Positions 23,542-34,229 of a stretch of DNA of 64,000 nt are shown here, piece by piece. Both the position numbers and the translations under genes were made by a program. The number at the start of each line of letters is the position of its first letter. Position 1 is the stretch's first letter. Under the pieces are notes generated by a model. The model did no database searches. It was not told where the DNA came from and saw only the letters and a list, made by a program, of their open reading frames with translations. Source of the DNA: Datisca glomerata (lineage: Eukaryota > Streptophyta > Magnoliopsida > Cucurbitales > Datiscaceae); contig QANY01005643.1 of assembly GCA_003255025.1 (NCBI GenBank), positions 1 to 64,000 of the forward strand, written 5' to 3'.

Positions 23542-23621
23542 GCTGGAAATTGGAGAATAGAATTTCAGTTTGATGCATCAAGCTGGAAATTGGAGAATAG
23601 AATTTCAGCTTGATGCATCAA
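23542..23621. repeat. 40-bp tandem duplication in LTR
   Basis: Two units start with gctggaaattggagaataga at 23542 and 23582 and differ by one base (gtttga or gcttga). The duplication is absent from the right LTR. Confidence 0.85.
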
Positions 23622-24139
23622 CGTATAAATCCAAAATCTAGATTCAAGAGAGGAAGAAAATTGAAACTAGAAGGAAGAAGCTTACCAGGAATGAGGAACT
23701 ACAGTGATGTAGCGATGACTAAAATACCAAGAACGAGAAACTACAGTGATGCAGCGATGACTAAAAAATATAGACGCAAAAGGAATAAGTTCACTGGAAT
23801 TAAAGGAAAAATTCAGAATTGGATGTTTCAACATTTTGATAGAAATATCTAGGTTTAAAGAAGGAGAAAAGGAGAAAAAGGAAAGAGAATAAAGAAAGAA
23901 GATGAACACCTACCAGGAATTAGAACACTGAAGATGAAGATGAAATTGAAAATGGAGAAATAGAGGGCAGTTAACGTCTGGGAGAGAGGATGGTTGCTGT
24001 TTTAGAGAGAAATAGTTACAAGGGGGTTCGTGAATGATAAAATGAGAGAGTGAGAGAGACAGTTGAGTGTGATGCTTATATAGTGCGTGTGGGTGGCTAA
24101 AAATTACAAATCTACTCCCTTAATGTTTGAGGTAATACA

Positions 24140-24180
24140 TTCTTCCCTCCTTAAGAACTTTCATCCTCGAAAGGAATTTA
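24140..24180 (-). other. Chromovirus polypurine tract region
   Basis: Read on the minus strand, aaggagggaagaat directly precedes the 3' LTR start tgtattacc. It is a good purine run in the expected place. Confidence 0.65.
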
Positions 24181-24189
24181 CCTTATTGA

Positions 24190-24668
24190 AATAACTCTGG
24201 ATACTTGACACGTATCTCCGCTTCTCATACCCATGTTGCTTCCTCGACTCGATGATTTCTCCAGAGGACCTTGACTAACTGAACCGATCTCCTACGAAGA
24301 GTCTGATTCCTACGCTCTAGAATTCTGGCTGGCTTTTCCTCATAAGTAAGATCACCACAAACTTGCACAGGTTGAAAATCGATGACCTGCTTTGGATCAG
24401 GCACGTACTTGTGAAGCATCGAGATGTGAAACACATTATGCACACCTGAAAGAGCTGGTGGTAAAGCGAGCTGGTAGGCCAAAGGACCGATACGATCCAA
24501 AATCTCAAAAGTGCTAATAAACCTGGGGATCAGCTTCCCCTTATGACCAAAACGCATAACTCCCTTCATTGGGGCAACCTTGAGAAACACATGATCACCC
24601 ACTTCAAATTTAAGATCCTTCCTCTTGACATCTGCGTAACTTTTTTTCCTACTCTGAGCCGTCTTCAT
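24190..24668 (-). pseudogene. Chromovirus integrase C-terminus with chromodomain-like end
   Basis: The GDHVFLKVAPMKGVMRFG segment is the integrase C-terminal (GPY-type) region, and HNVFHISMLHKYVPD is its conserved end. A chromodomain-like tail follows (YEEKPARILERRNQTLRRRS, then VKVLWRNHRVEEATW), which in Tekay/Del elements is thought to guide insertion by binding histone marks. A TGA at about 24225 follows EEATWV, with more coding-like residues after it. Confidence 0.82.
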
Positions 24669-24749
24669 TCTATCTCTGATTTTCTAAATAGCTTCATTTG
24701 TAGACTAAACCAAGTCAGGGCCAAAAAGCTTTCGTTCGCCAACCTCATC

Positions 24750-25497
24750 CTAGTGAATGGGCGACCGACATTTTTTTCCATAAAGCGCCTCAAACGGAGC
24801 CATACCAATCATCGCCTGGTAACTTTTATTGTAAGCAAACTCGATGAGTGTCAAGTGCGCGTCCCAACTTCCAGAGAAATCCAAGACATAAGCTCGAAAC
24901 ATATTTTCCAACGTCTGAATTGTTCTCTCAGATTGCCCATCAGATTGCGAATGAAAAGATGTACTAAAATTTAACTGAGTACCCAAAGCTCTCTGTAAAC
25001 TCTGCCAAAATTTTGACGTGAACCGCAGATCCCGATCTAATACTATAGACCCCGAAACTCCATGAAGTCGAACAATCTCTCGGATATACAACCAAGCCCA
25101 ATCCTCAACTGAAAATGTAGTCTTGCCAGGAAAAAAGCATGCAGACTTTGTGAGACGATCTATCATAACCCAAATGGACTTAAAACCTTTTACCGTCCTC
25201 GGTAGCCCTGAAACGAAATCCATTGCCACCTGCTCCCATTTCCATTAAGGAATACTTACTAATAAACTCAGCGACGTCACGCTTCATACCGTTCCACCAA
25301 TAATGTAACTTTATATCACGATACATCTTAGTAGTGCCAGGGTCCACAGTGTATGGTGAACTATGAACCTCCATGAGTAATTCCTTCCTAATGACTGCAT
25401 CTTTCGGAACACAAAGCCTCCCACGAAATCTAAGTGCTGAATCCTTACTAACATCAAGTCCTTGTCCTTTTTCAAAACCCACTTTGTTACGAATCAA
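24750..25497 (-). pseudogene. Chromovirus integrase zinc finger and core (broken)
   Basis: The N-terminal part (25497-25240) contains the HHCC finger start with MEVHSSPYTVDPGTTKMYRDI and the WWNGMKRDVAEF block. The two cysteines and the following linker are missing: ISK runs directly into the WKWEQVAMDF-like block in another frame (MEMGAGGNGF). The core (25229-24750) keeps MIDRLTKSACFFP, DRDLRFTSKFW and SDGQSERTIQTLENM, which supply the D, D and E of the active site. The deletion and frameshift make it inactive. Confidence 0.82.
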
Positions 25498-25572
25498 AAG
25501 TAACTCAGAATCTGACTTCTGTGCATCGATAATATGTTGTCGCCATGATGGTTGAACTGTGAGCTGAGCTAA

Positions 25573-26993
25573 CTATGTTGTAGTATCTTTTAGCAAAATC
25601 ATAATCTCGGTACGTTCAAAATCCTCCAAGAGATGCTCTTGAGACGTAATAAGAGCTGTTGAATGGGCTGATTTTTTACTTAAGGCATCAACCACTACGT
25701 TTTCCTTTCCTAGGTGATAAATGATCTCGCAGTCATAATCCTTCACCAATTCCAACCAACGGCATTGTCTCATGTTAATTTCTTTCTGAGTGAAAAAGTA
25801 CTTAAGACTTTTATGAACTGTGTAAATCTGACACTTACAGTAGTACAAGTAATGTCTCCGGATCTTGAGGGCAAATATAACTGTAGCCAACTCCAAATCA
25901 TGTGTAGGATAATTTTGTTCATAAGGCTTGAGCTGACAAGAGGCATATGCTATGAACTTTCCCTGTTTCATCAAAACACAACCCAATCCTCTCTTGGAAG
26001 CATCGCAGTAAATCGCAAAGTCAGTCTTACCATTTGGAATGGTCAACACGGGTGCTGTCACTAATTTTTGTTTAAGTCTCTGAAAACATTTCTCACACTC
26101 AGCCGTCCAAGTAAAGGTGGTACTCTTCCTGGACAACTGAGTAAGTGGAACAACAATTTTTGCAAAACCCTCAACGAACCTCCTATAATATCCTGCTAAA
26201 CCCAGTAAACTACGAACTTCCCCAACATTTACCAGTGGAGGCCAGTTAACCGCTGCTTCGATCTTAGAAGGATCAAATGAGATTTCATCTCGAGATACCA
26301 CATGACCATGGAATGATACTTGTTGAAGCCAAAAAACTCATACTTCTGAAATTTAGCATATAATTGGTGCTTCCTTAATGCATGCAAAATAATCTTGAGG
26401 TGATCCATATGCTCAGTCTCTGATCTAAAATACAGTAGAATATCATCAACGAAGACGGTCACAAAAGAATCCAAGTACTCTTTAAACACCCTGTTCATTA
26501 AATCCATAAAGGCTGTCGGAGTATTAGTTAATCCAAACGACATCACTACAAACTCATACTGGTCATAACGAGTGCGAAACGATGTCTTAAGAATACCCTC
26601 ATCTCGAATCTTGAGCTGATGGTATCCTGATCTTAAATCAATCTTAGAGAATACTGATGCTGCCTGAAGTTGATCAAACAAATCCTTAATATGCGGTAAC
26701 GGATACCTATTCTTGATAGTGACTCTATTCAACTCCTGGTAATCAATGCGTAGCCTCATTGATCCATCTTTCTTTTTAATAAATAATACTGGAGCACCAC
26801 AAGGTGAAACAATGGGTCTAATGAAACCTTTACCCAGTAATTCTTGAAGTTGGTCCTTAAGTTCCTTCAACTCTGCAAGAGCCATACGATACGGAGCTTT
26901 GGATATAGGGGCAGTGCCTAGTACCAACTCAATCTGAAAATATGTCTTGCGAGGAGGAGGAAGTCCTTGCAAATCATCGGGAAAGACATCCAA
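25573..26993 (-). pseudogene. Chromovirus reverse transcriptase and RNase H (broken)
   Basis: RT (26993-26330) has [72 protein letters not shown] and the catalytic FVDDILLYF (about 26450). RNase H (26301-25573) has [17 protein letters not shown], a [13 protein letters not shown] motif and the end [17 protein letters not shown] frameshift near 26310 separates RT from the connection. Otherwise the open frames are long, so this is the best preserved part of the element. Confidence 0.87.
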
Positions 26994-27133
26994 AAATTCA
27001 AAACTACTGGAACTGATCCAATATTTACATTGGTCTTAGTTGTATCCACAATAAAAGCTAAGTAAACTCAGTTACCACGATCAAGTAGGTGTTTTGGTCG
27101 TAAAGCAGTTATGACCTTCGGTATAGGCCATTA

Positions 27134-27480
27134 CTAAGATCCTCTAAACTTGAAACTAGGTCTGCCCAGAGGTAGAAATCGAACTTCCTTTCGATAACAG
27201 TCTACGTTGGCATAGTTAGCAGCCAACCAGTCCGTCCCTAGAATTACGTTAAAATCATGCATCCTTAGGACTATAAGCTTAGCATTCATAACACGATCTA
27301 ATATCATCATTGAACAACTCTCTATCGCCTTATTAGCAAGGAGAGAAGCTCCGGAAGGCATAGAAACACATAACTCAAAACCTATTGGCACAACAGACAA
27401 AGATGTATGAGTCACAAATGAAGCAGATATAAAAGAATGTGTGACTCTGGAATCAATTAATGTAAAAGCCGTATGTCCTA
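27134..27480 (-). pseudogene. Chromovirus protease remnant
   Basis: The downstream half of the protease is recognisable from MHDFNVILGTDWLAANYANVD followed by CYRKEVRFLP. This hydrophobic strand plus GTDWL is standard for plant chromoviruses. The catalytic DSG motif would fall near 27450; the sequence there reads LIDSRVTHSF-like in the minus frame with a stop nearby. Confidence 0.7.
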
Positions 27481-27534
27481 GTACAAGTTATGTACCTACC
27501 ACAACTGCATCCGACTACTCAACTTCCTGGCGAG

Positions 27535-28490
27535 TTAATGTGAAAACGTTCCCTTTAGCTCTACCACCTGCAACATTACTAGGTTGTCCTTGAGCAAGCA
27601 GACGACACTATCGGAGGTAATGTCCAATCTTCGCACACTTAAAACAAGCATTGTTCGCCTTAAAGCATTGACCGTCATGGTGCTTGTTACATTGAGCATA
27701 TAAGGGATTTGATTTGATCATCTGTCTTTTTGCATTGTCGGGACCCTGATGAGAATCCTGCGATTTTCTATTTCCATGAAATGATTGCTCTGACCGTGGT
27801 GGTGCACGTGAAGGAAGATTATGTTCCATCAACAAAGCTTCCTCAACCACCACTACGTAAGTCGTATGCTTATGGAGCGACACTGATCCCTTAACCTCTG
27901 GACGCAGTCCTCTTTCAAAATTTTGTGCCTTCTTTATCTCGCTATCCACATAGTGGGTGGCGCACCGAGACAATTCTTTAAACTTCCGCTCGCATTCAGC
28001 TAAACTCATAGCTCCTTGCACAAGTCTGACGAATTCGACCTCCTTCTCTGTCCTGAACGTCATCTGAAAATATTTCTCAATGAAGAGTTCCTTGAAACGA
28101 TCCCATGTCACTACGATTGATGTCATGAGCTTTCCGTATGAGCTCCCACCATTTTTGAGCCTCCTGCGTCAGCATAAATGTTGCACGAACAACCTATTAA
28201 ATCTTAGAACACAGCATAAACTGGAAGATCTGCTCCAGTCTTACAATCCATTCGTCAGCTAGTAGTGGGTTGGACGAGTGACCGTCAAATTTAGGTGGTT
28301 TCAGCCTCCTGAATGTCTGGATCAACTGTTGCATATTAACCTCCGTCGTCTATTGCTGAGCTGGGCGAGCCATAGCTGTCTACCTTAATAACTCCACAAA
28401 TTCTTGAAACATATCCATCATAGAAATTGAAGGGTTAGCAGTAGGATCAACTGGTGCCTGATTGTTGTTGTTCCTTGTAGGGGGTGCCAT
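27535..28490 (-). pseudogene. Chromovirus gag with zinc knuckle (broken)
   Basis: The probable ATG is at 28488-28490, followed by an Asn-rich start. The region includes LKPPKFDG (about 28300) and then, after stops, the capsid core FIEKYFQMTFRTEKEVEFVRL, LVQGAMSLAECERKFKELSR and GLRPEVKGSVS. A CCHC knuckle (CFKCAKIGHYLR, 27625) has its last Cys replaced by a stop. A frameshift separates the parts near 28110. Confidence 0.8.
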
Positions 28491-28664
28491 CGCACTACGG
28501 CCCATAAACCCAAGACTTACCAATGTATCGTGCAAATATAACATAAACGCAATTCAAACATGCCATAATGAAACAAAACACATCATACTCGATCAATAAT
28601 CAAAACACATATAACATGCGAACCTGACTTGTAAGATGAGGGAGGAGCAGAGTGAGCGATATGC

Positions 28665-29205
28665 CATATCTTTCATGTATAACACAAAATATAATCATAC
28701 ATAACATGGTAAATAATTTCATCATAATATGGGTCAACAAAGTTCAAGTGGGGAATTAAATTCAGCAACTAATGACCTGAAATCCAAGGATCCCAGATCA
28801 TAACAAATTCATATAACAGCTACAATTTAATTAACTAAGCGAGGTTGGGAATAGGTGAAACCACATCGGGTGTAAATTATCAAGCGGTTTAAAATGGTTC
28901 AACAAAGTTCAAGTGGTCTGAACTGGTTCGGTTATGCTATTTTGGCTTGGTTCGGTCTAATCAGGTTGAACTGGTCTGGTCTAGTCTGAGTGAACCAGAT
29001 CGGCCTAGTCTGCTCTAAATGAACCGGTCCGGTTCAGGTGATCTGGTTCAAGAGAAGTGGGGAAACAGAAAAGGGAGACGAAGAAGATGGAGAGAGAGAG
29101 ACGTAATAGAGGGGGATAAGAAGGAGAGAGAGACATAATAGAGAAGGGGAGAGAGATGAAGAAGAGGAAGAGAGAGAGAGAGAGATGTAACAAAGAGGGG
29201 GAGAC

Positions 29206-29246
<41 letters not shown>

Positions 29247-29709
29247 GGAACAAAGAGATGGGGTGGAGACGAAGGAGAGAGAGACAGAACAGAGAGGGGG
29301 AGGGAGCCGAAGAAGAGGGAGAGAGAGACGCAACAGAGAGGGATGGGAAGACAAAGGAGAGAGAGAAAGAAGGAAATCAACTTTACCGATGATGAAGGCG
29401 ACAGCAATGACGATGAAGCAACGACTCAACAAGCACTGAAAGGAGAAAAAGGAAAGAAAAGAAAGAGAAGATGAACAGCTACCAAGAATTAGAACACTAA
29501 AGAAGAAGATGAAATTGAGAAATGGAGAAACAGAGGGCAGTTAACGTCTGGGAGAGAGGGTGGTTGTTGTTTTAGAGAGAAACAGTTACAAGGGGGTTCG
29601 TGAAAGATAAAATGAGAGAGTGGGGGAGACAGTTGCGTGTGATGCTTATATGGTGCGTGTGGGTGGCTAAAAATTACAAATATACTCCCTTAATGCTTGG
29701 GGCATTATA
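28665..29709 (-). repeat. Chromovirus 5' LTR (truncated)
   Basis: It matches the left LTR in blocks: 28675-28730 corresponds to 22615-22672, and 28765-29709 corresponds to 22790-24139. The first 900 bp of the LTR and the primer-binding-site junction are missing, as are the 40-bp duplication and its surroundings. The right end gcattata is a degraded version of gtaataca. A perfect GA microsatellite lies at about 29207-29242. Confidence 0.78.
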
Positions 29710-30035
29710 CGTTTCAGGAACAATCGTTGCTGAAACATCTTAAATTAGTTACAGGAACAATCTTCGTTGAAATGTCTTAAACGTGTTTCAGAAATAAACT
29801 TCGTTGAAATGTCATAAAAGCATTCTAGGAACAATCTTTGCTGCAACGTCTTAAATGCGTTTCAGGAACAATCTTCACTGAAATTACTTAAACAAGTTTA
29901 AAGTTCAATCTTTGCTGAAACATCTGAAATGCATTTCAGGAACAATCTTTGCTGAAACGTCTTAAATGCATTTCAGGAATAATCTTTGCTGAAACACCAT
30001 AAACGCGTTTCAGGAATAAACTTCGCTAGAATGTC
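29710..30035. repeat. 37-bp tandem array, right part
   Basis: Continuation of the array at 21250-21690, with about nine more units (cgtttcaggaacaatc, ttgctgaaacatctt and similar). The first unit begins mid-repeat and completes the unit broken at 21690. Confidence 0.85.
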
Positions 30036-31595
30036 TCAATCGACTTGGAATACTCCGTTTGAGGCACCAGACATGGTTATTTCCTATTACCATGGGTGTG
30101 CAGAACCAACATGAAAAGCATTTCCACTATGTAGTATTACTGACACGCTTAGAGGAGGCCAGAAGCCCTTTTCACAAATATAATGAGGTATGGACGATAA
30201 AATTCTCATAGAAAACAAGTGTTTATTCTTGTTGTGTCGATTATTGGTTAGAAGGAGATTCTCCCAGTAGAATAGAAAACTGGTTGTGAGAGCAGATTTT
30301 TCAAATAGAAACGATAGTGTAGAATACGTCATAGGGAATATGTATATATTGATATATTCCCCTCTTCTCGAAGCTTAAAGAAATATGTCATTTGTTTTAT
30401 TTTTTTGCTATGACTAAATTCAGTAATGACATAGAGACTATATGTCAATATAGAATAGCAAATATATATCTAGAATGCCTCATATGCATACTAGAGCCCC
30501 ATTTAGCATGATTCTGATTCATGTGGTAGAGATAATGAGGCAGTGTAAATAAAAATTAATTCCATAAATACTTACAATAATTAGGTTGATAAATCCATGA
30601 ATACCCATGATAGGTTAGATGATAGATCTAGCAATCACCTCGATATGAATCAGATAATAGATAATCAGTTAAGAAACATGCATAATAAGTTGATTGACAA
30701 ATCTTAAATATCTATAATAGGTCACTGGATAATCTAGATATCTCCATGATGAGCTCGATAATAAGTCCATAAATCTTTGTGATGAATTAATTAATAAATC
30801 TAGAAATCTCCTTCGATAACAAGCCCAGATTGTTCCTCAGACCAGTGCGCGCGCGTCTTCAGCGCCTTGGGGAGTTGGGCTCTCCTCCTTCCCCTCTTCT
30901 ACATAAACCGACGAGAGGAGGTGGAGCTCAATCCCTTTCATCTCGGTTTTGGCTTATCAGTACACTATTTTCCTTTTTTGCCATTTTTTTCAGAAACCAC
31001 CATTTTCGTTGAAAATAAACCAGAAGTTTTGTGAGGATGATGATGGATCAAATGTTTCCGAGCCTTTCAACCATTTTCTTGCAAGATCTAAACCAAGAAT
31101 GAAACACAGACATCCAAACTTGTTGCCCTTTTTAATACCTTCTAGTGCTTACCAGCATGCAGTTTTTCTTCTACCAAGTAGAGGCTCAATAATGTTCCTG
31201 AAATGAGAACCACTTTCTTCACCATTTTTAAATAATCACATATTTGTCTTTTTTTTTTTACTTCCAGCCATGGCAAGAGATCAAGAACGGAACTGAGTTA
31301 TGGAAGTTATTAGTATTATTTTTTTAACCATCCAAAGTAAAAACATGACCGAATACACAAGTATACAAGAAACTCATTTTTTCTTTTGAACATGGACGAA
31401 GAAGGAAGTAGTGGAAACATTCATTCAAAAAAATAAATAAATTTAAGTTTCAGAAATTCATTATTCTATTTTGGGTTCTAAATTTTCATGAAGAATCAAA
31501 GAAAAAAAACATATTGATTTCAAGGAATAAACACACTACAGACCTTCCTCATGGAGGCTTCTCTTTGACAGATGACTCTCTAGTGGAGTCGCCAT
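30036..31595. other. Non-coding interior of the LARD-like element (right part)
   Basis: It contains degenerate 45-60-bp repeats of ataaatccatgaata- and gataatagataa-like sequence (30550-30820). A GC-richer segment (30830-31206) has open frames of 60-85 codons that resemble nothing I know. No transposase or pol motif is present. The sequence just before the right repeat, tagtggagtcgccat, is not a purine tract. Confidence 0.45.
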
Positions 31596-32169
31596 TGTTT
31601 CGGTGATGGATTTTGAACCACATCGGGTCATCAATGGAGAGTCGTCTAGTTATCAGAAAAGCCTTGGATACATGGAGGTCTAGCATGGAGGAAAGGATGA
31701 GCATCCTTAGCGGCCTAGATGGTGACAACCGCCAGCAAACGTACCTCCTTGGGGTTGCTAAGGAGAGGGAGAGGGAGAGAGAGCCCTCAAAGTATCCCCC
31801 TTTCAATAGGAGTATTAAGCAGCTTTATATAGAAGTGGGGGGTAAACCCTAATTTATGATGGTCAATCAACGATTGCCAAGTGTATGTAATGAGCAATGT
31901 ATGGGTCGCTGCCACGTGTCTCTAGGTTCATCATCAACGAAAGGATGGCGCATCTAAAGCCTACTGAGGAGGTCGTGGCGGCGAACCGATACAACGAACT
32001 TCATCCTAAACCTACCAAGTCGTATGCCTGTAATCAATTCTTAAGGCAGTAAAGGTCCGTTCAAATCTTGTCACTTGACTTATCGGTTGTAGGTAAATAA
32101 TCACAGGGGTCCGACCAGAGTGAGTAGACCCATCGAATATGTCCAGGATGAAAAATTGATGTATAAACA
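31596..32169. repeat. Right long direct repeat (LTR) of the LARD-like element
   Basis: Homologous over its whole length to 19694-20268, with the same tgttt/aaaca ends. Differences include a missing 17-base segment and a gggtccgaccagagtg insertion near 32110. Confidence 0.75.
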
Positions 32170-32246
32170 CTCGGCTTACAGCTAAATCTCAAAGGTTTGA
32201 ATTAAATCTCATGGGTCCAAATCTTGTACGATGCAGAATTGCTTGA
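32170..32246 (+). pseudogene. DC1-domain protein gene, segment 3 (C-terminal end)
   Basis: The first five bases (ctcgg) are the duplicated target site. The codons from 32175 continue the frame of segment 2 without a shift (LTAKSQRFELNLMG to VRCRIA) and end at TGA 32244-32246. The continuity after removal of a 12.5-kb insertion supports this as the original end of the gene. The predicted tail is short and not conserved in any family I recall. Confidence 0.6.
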
Positions 32247-32622
32247 GTGACGCTAAGGTACTTAGGTGGAGAACTTGTCTCGATTTTCTTTAAGCTGACA
32301 TTTTTCTTATCAACTTTTATCTTGTTTCAATTTCATGATTACATCTTAATCAGAACTTAATAATTTTCTTAAATGTCCAGTTACATTATATATATATAGT
32401 GGTTGATCATTTTATTAAGTTTTTTCTTTTAATCGTATTATAGATTGTTGAGGTGATGACTTCAATACTAAAGTCGTGGGTTTTGTCATTGTCCAACATT
32501 TATTATTTAGTAGTCATGTTCTATTAGTTTTCAATATAAATAGAACTCACCACTCCTCTTTTATATTGTATCAAATCATACTAGGTATAAAGATTTTTGT
32601 ATAGGGCCTATGAATATTCTAA
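32247..32622 (+). other. AT-rich spacer, probable 3' flank of the DC1 gene
   Basis: No coding potential. A short TA microsatellite (about 32388-32397) is present. The first 150 bases may be the 3' UTR of the DC1 gene. Confidence 0.4.
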
Positions 32623-34229
32623 GGGCACGTTTACTAAATTTTTGGTTGATGATTTGAATTTAGGATTTATAATATTGTGCGAAGTATAAATATGAATTAT
32701 ATTAGATTAGACGATTTGGACTATGTAAATTAAATTAGATAAGTTTACTATAATATCCTTTAATTATCATGTTATTGATTTGGGTGATGACTTAGATTTG
32801 TAGTCTCCCCATTTTAGTTGGTTTAGAAATTTATAAAAACTTATATTTCAAATCTAATAATGTGGTGAGTCCCACATAAATTTTTTAAGGATAAATTACA
32901 TTACGACCTTTGGTCATTATACCAAACTACCCCCTGACTTTTAAAATCATTCAAAATACCCCATGACCTATTCTTTTTTTTTTCATCGGAACACCCTCCC
33001 GTTACTTCCGTTAAGAAATTTAACGGAAGTCAAAACACCCCAAAGTCTTAATGGGCAATGAGGTAATTTTACACCTCATTGCCACATGTCAAGCATCGAG
33101 TGAAGATTCCCCACCTACCCATCTTCTCACTTTTACGGGAACCTCTCTCACTTCTCTCTCGAAAACTCTCTCTTTCTCATCGACTTGTAAAACATTGGCA
33201 GATTTGGTAAAACAATGAGAAATTTTGTATTATATGACAGATGTGGAAATTTTTTTTTGACTTTTATGGATGATTTTTAGTTTGAATCAATGGATATTTT
33301 GTGGATAATTATGTAGTTTGAAACAGTGAAGGATGAATATGTATTTTGTTGATGATTATATAGTTTGTAAAATAGTGAAGGATGATTATGTATTTTTGTG
33401 GATATTTTATGAGCAGGTACTGGTTTATATCGAGTTGATTATGTATTTTGAAATGAAAAGGAAATTAATGGCACATATGGTCATATATTGGAACTACTTT
33501 TTAGACTTGTCATTGATCAACATATTTTTGCTCTATTTTTGCTCTGTCACACATGGACGGATCGAACCACATAAAACCTATATTCTCCATTGTTCTGCAA
33601 AGAAAAAATCAACAAAATTAAGAATCAAAATTAAGGTTAAAAAACTGAGGTTTGAAATTTTCAACACAAAATAAAAAAAAAATCCCAACCAAACTTACCC
33701 ATTTTTTTAGCATGTATAATAAAACCATCTTCCTGGGTTCAAATCAGTCCAAGAGGTTTTCAGATCTGAAGGAATATCGAAGTAACATTTTGGAGCTCCC
33801 ATGAAAAAAAATGAAAATGAGATGAAATGGTCGAAGAAGAGGAGAATAGATGTATGAAGAAATAGAAGAGGGGGAAATATTTGGTGAAATGTGGGCACCT
33901 TTTATAAGAAAAAAGAGTTGCTGGACGAGTGACATGTGCTAGAATTTGTTGATTTACTCATATGCCCCCTAAAACATACATGTGAGCTGCACATGTCTTT
34001 ACTTCCGTTACGGAAGTGAGGAGAGGGTGCACAGCTGAAAAGAAATAAAATGTGGGAGGGTTTTATGAAAGATTTTAAAGGTCGGGAGGCTATTTGGTAC
34101 AAGAGCTCAAATGTCATGGCGTTTTGCTATAATTAACCCATTTTAATTATTTTTTAGTAAACATTAGATTTTGATTATAAATCTAAGTTCATAAGATTTG
34201 TAATCTAAATTCAGTAAGTAAATGTGCTA
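32623..34229. mobile_element. hAT-like MITE, split by a second element
   Basis: Terminal inverted repeats are gggcacgtttactaaattt at the left and, reversed, agcacatttacttactgaattt at the right. Each is followed by similar subterminal sequence (gaatttaggatttataat and gaacttagatttataatc). Without the nested element (32889-34139) it is about 350 bp, which is MITE-sized. Target duplications are not clear. Confidence 0.65.
32889..34139. mobile_element. Mutator-like non-autonomous TIR element (1.25 kb)
   Basis: Imperfect inverted repeats of roughly 80-100 bp: ggataaattacattacgacc...ccccctgacttttaaaatc at the left, and its reverse complement gggttaattatagcaaaacg...cctcccgacctttaaaatc at the right. 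The segment taacggaagtcaaaacaccc inside the left arm mirrors cgtaacggaagtaaag inside the right arm. Flanks attttttaa and attttaatt could be a decayed 9-bp target duplication. No transposase coding sequence is present. Confidence 0.65.

Larger units (their letters stand above)
21691..24139 (-). repeat. Chromovirus 3' LTR (long)
   Basis: On the plus strand it starts tgtaacaccctgattctcg, the typical complement of the ...gggtgttaca end of Del/Tekay-like LTRs, and ends ggtaataca. It contains a GA-rich stretch (23140-23460), a 40-bp tandem duplication (23542-23621) and a second duplicated block (about 23690-23765). The right LTR lacks most of the first kilobase. Confidence 0.82.
21691..29709 (-). 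mobile_element. Ty3/gypsy chromovirus (Tekay/Del-like), nested in the 37-bp array
   Basis: The element is about 8 kb, minus strand, with a 2449-bp 3' LTR on the left and a truncated 5' LTR (about 28665-29709) on the right. The internal part (24140-28664) encodes gag, protease, RT, RNase H, integrase and a chromodomain-like end. The order of RT before integrase marks gypsy. All domains carry stops, frameshifts or deletions. Both flanks are units of the 37-bp array, which proves insertion into it. No clean 5-bp target duplication is visible: left flank aatgc, right flank cgttt. Confidence 0.88.
19694..32169. mobile_element. 12.5-kb LTR-flanked element without visible genes (LARD-like), hosting a chromovirus
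   Basis: Two direct repeats of about 575 bp (19694-20268 and 31596-32169) start with tgttt and end with aaaca. The outer flanks are cccgg (19689-19693) and ctcgg (32170-32174), a 4/5 target duplication. The DC1 frame resumes directly after the right flank, which supports a single insertion. Apart from a nested chromovirus (21691-29709), the internal 3.3 kb has no gag or pol similarity. It holds a 37-bp tandem array and other low-complexity sequence. No convincing primer-binding site or polypurine tract was found, so the LTR-element interpretation rests on the repeats, ends and target duplication. Orientation is unknown. Confidence 0.68.

Noticed and set aside
29034..29432. Ser/Leu-rich frames of 80-132 codons
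   Set aside because: They are the same GA/CT low-complexity effect in the other LTR.
30830..31206. Captured gene in the host element
   Set aside because: Open frames are short and I recognise no domain; kept only as an unassigned GC-richer stretch.
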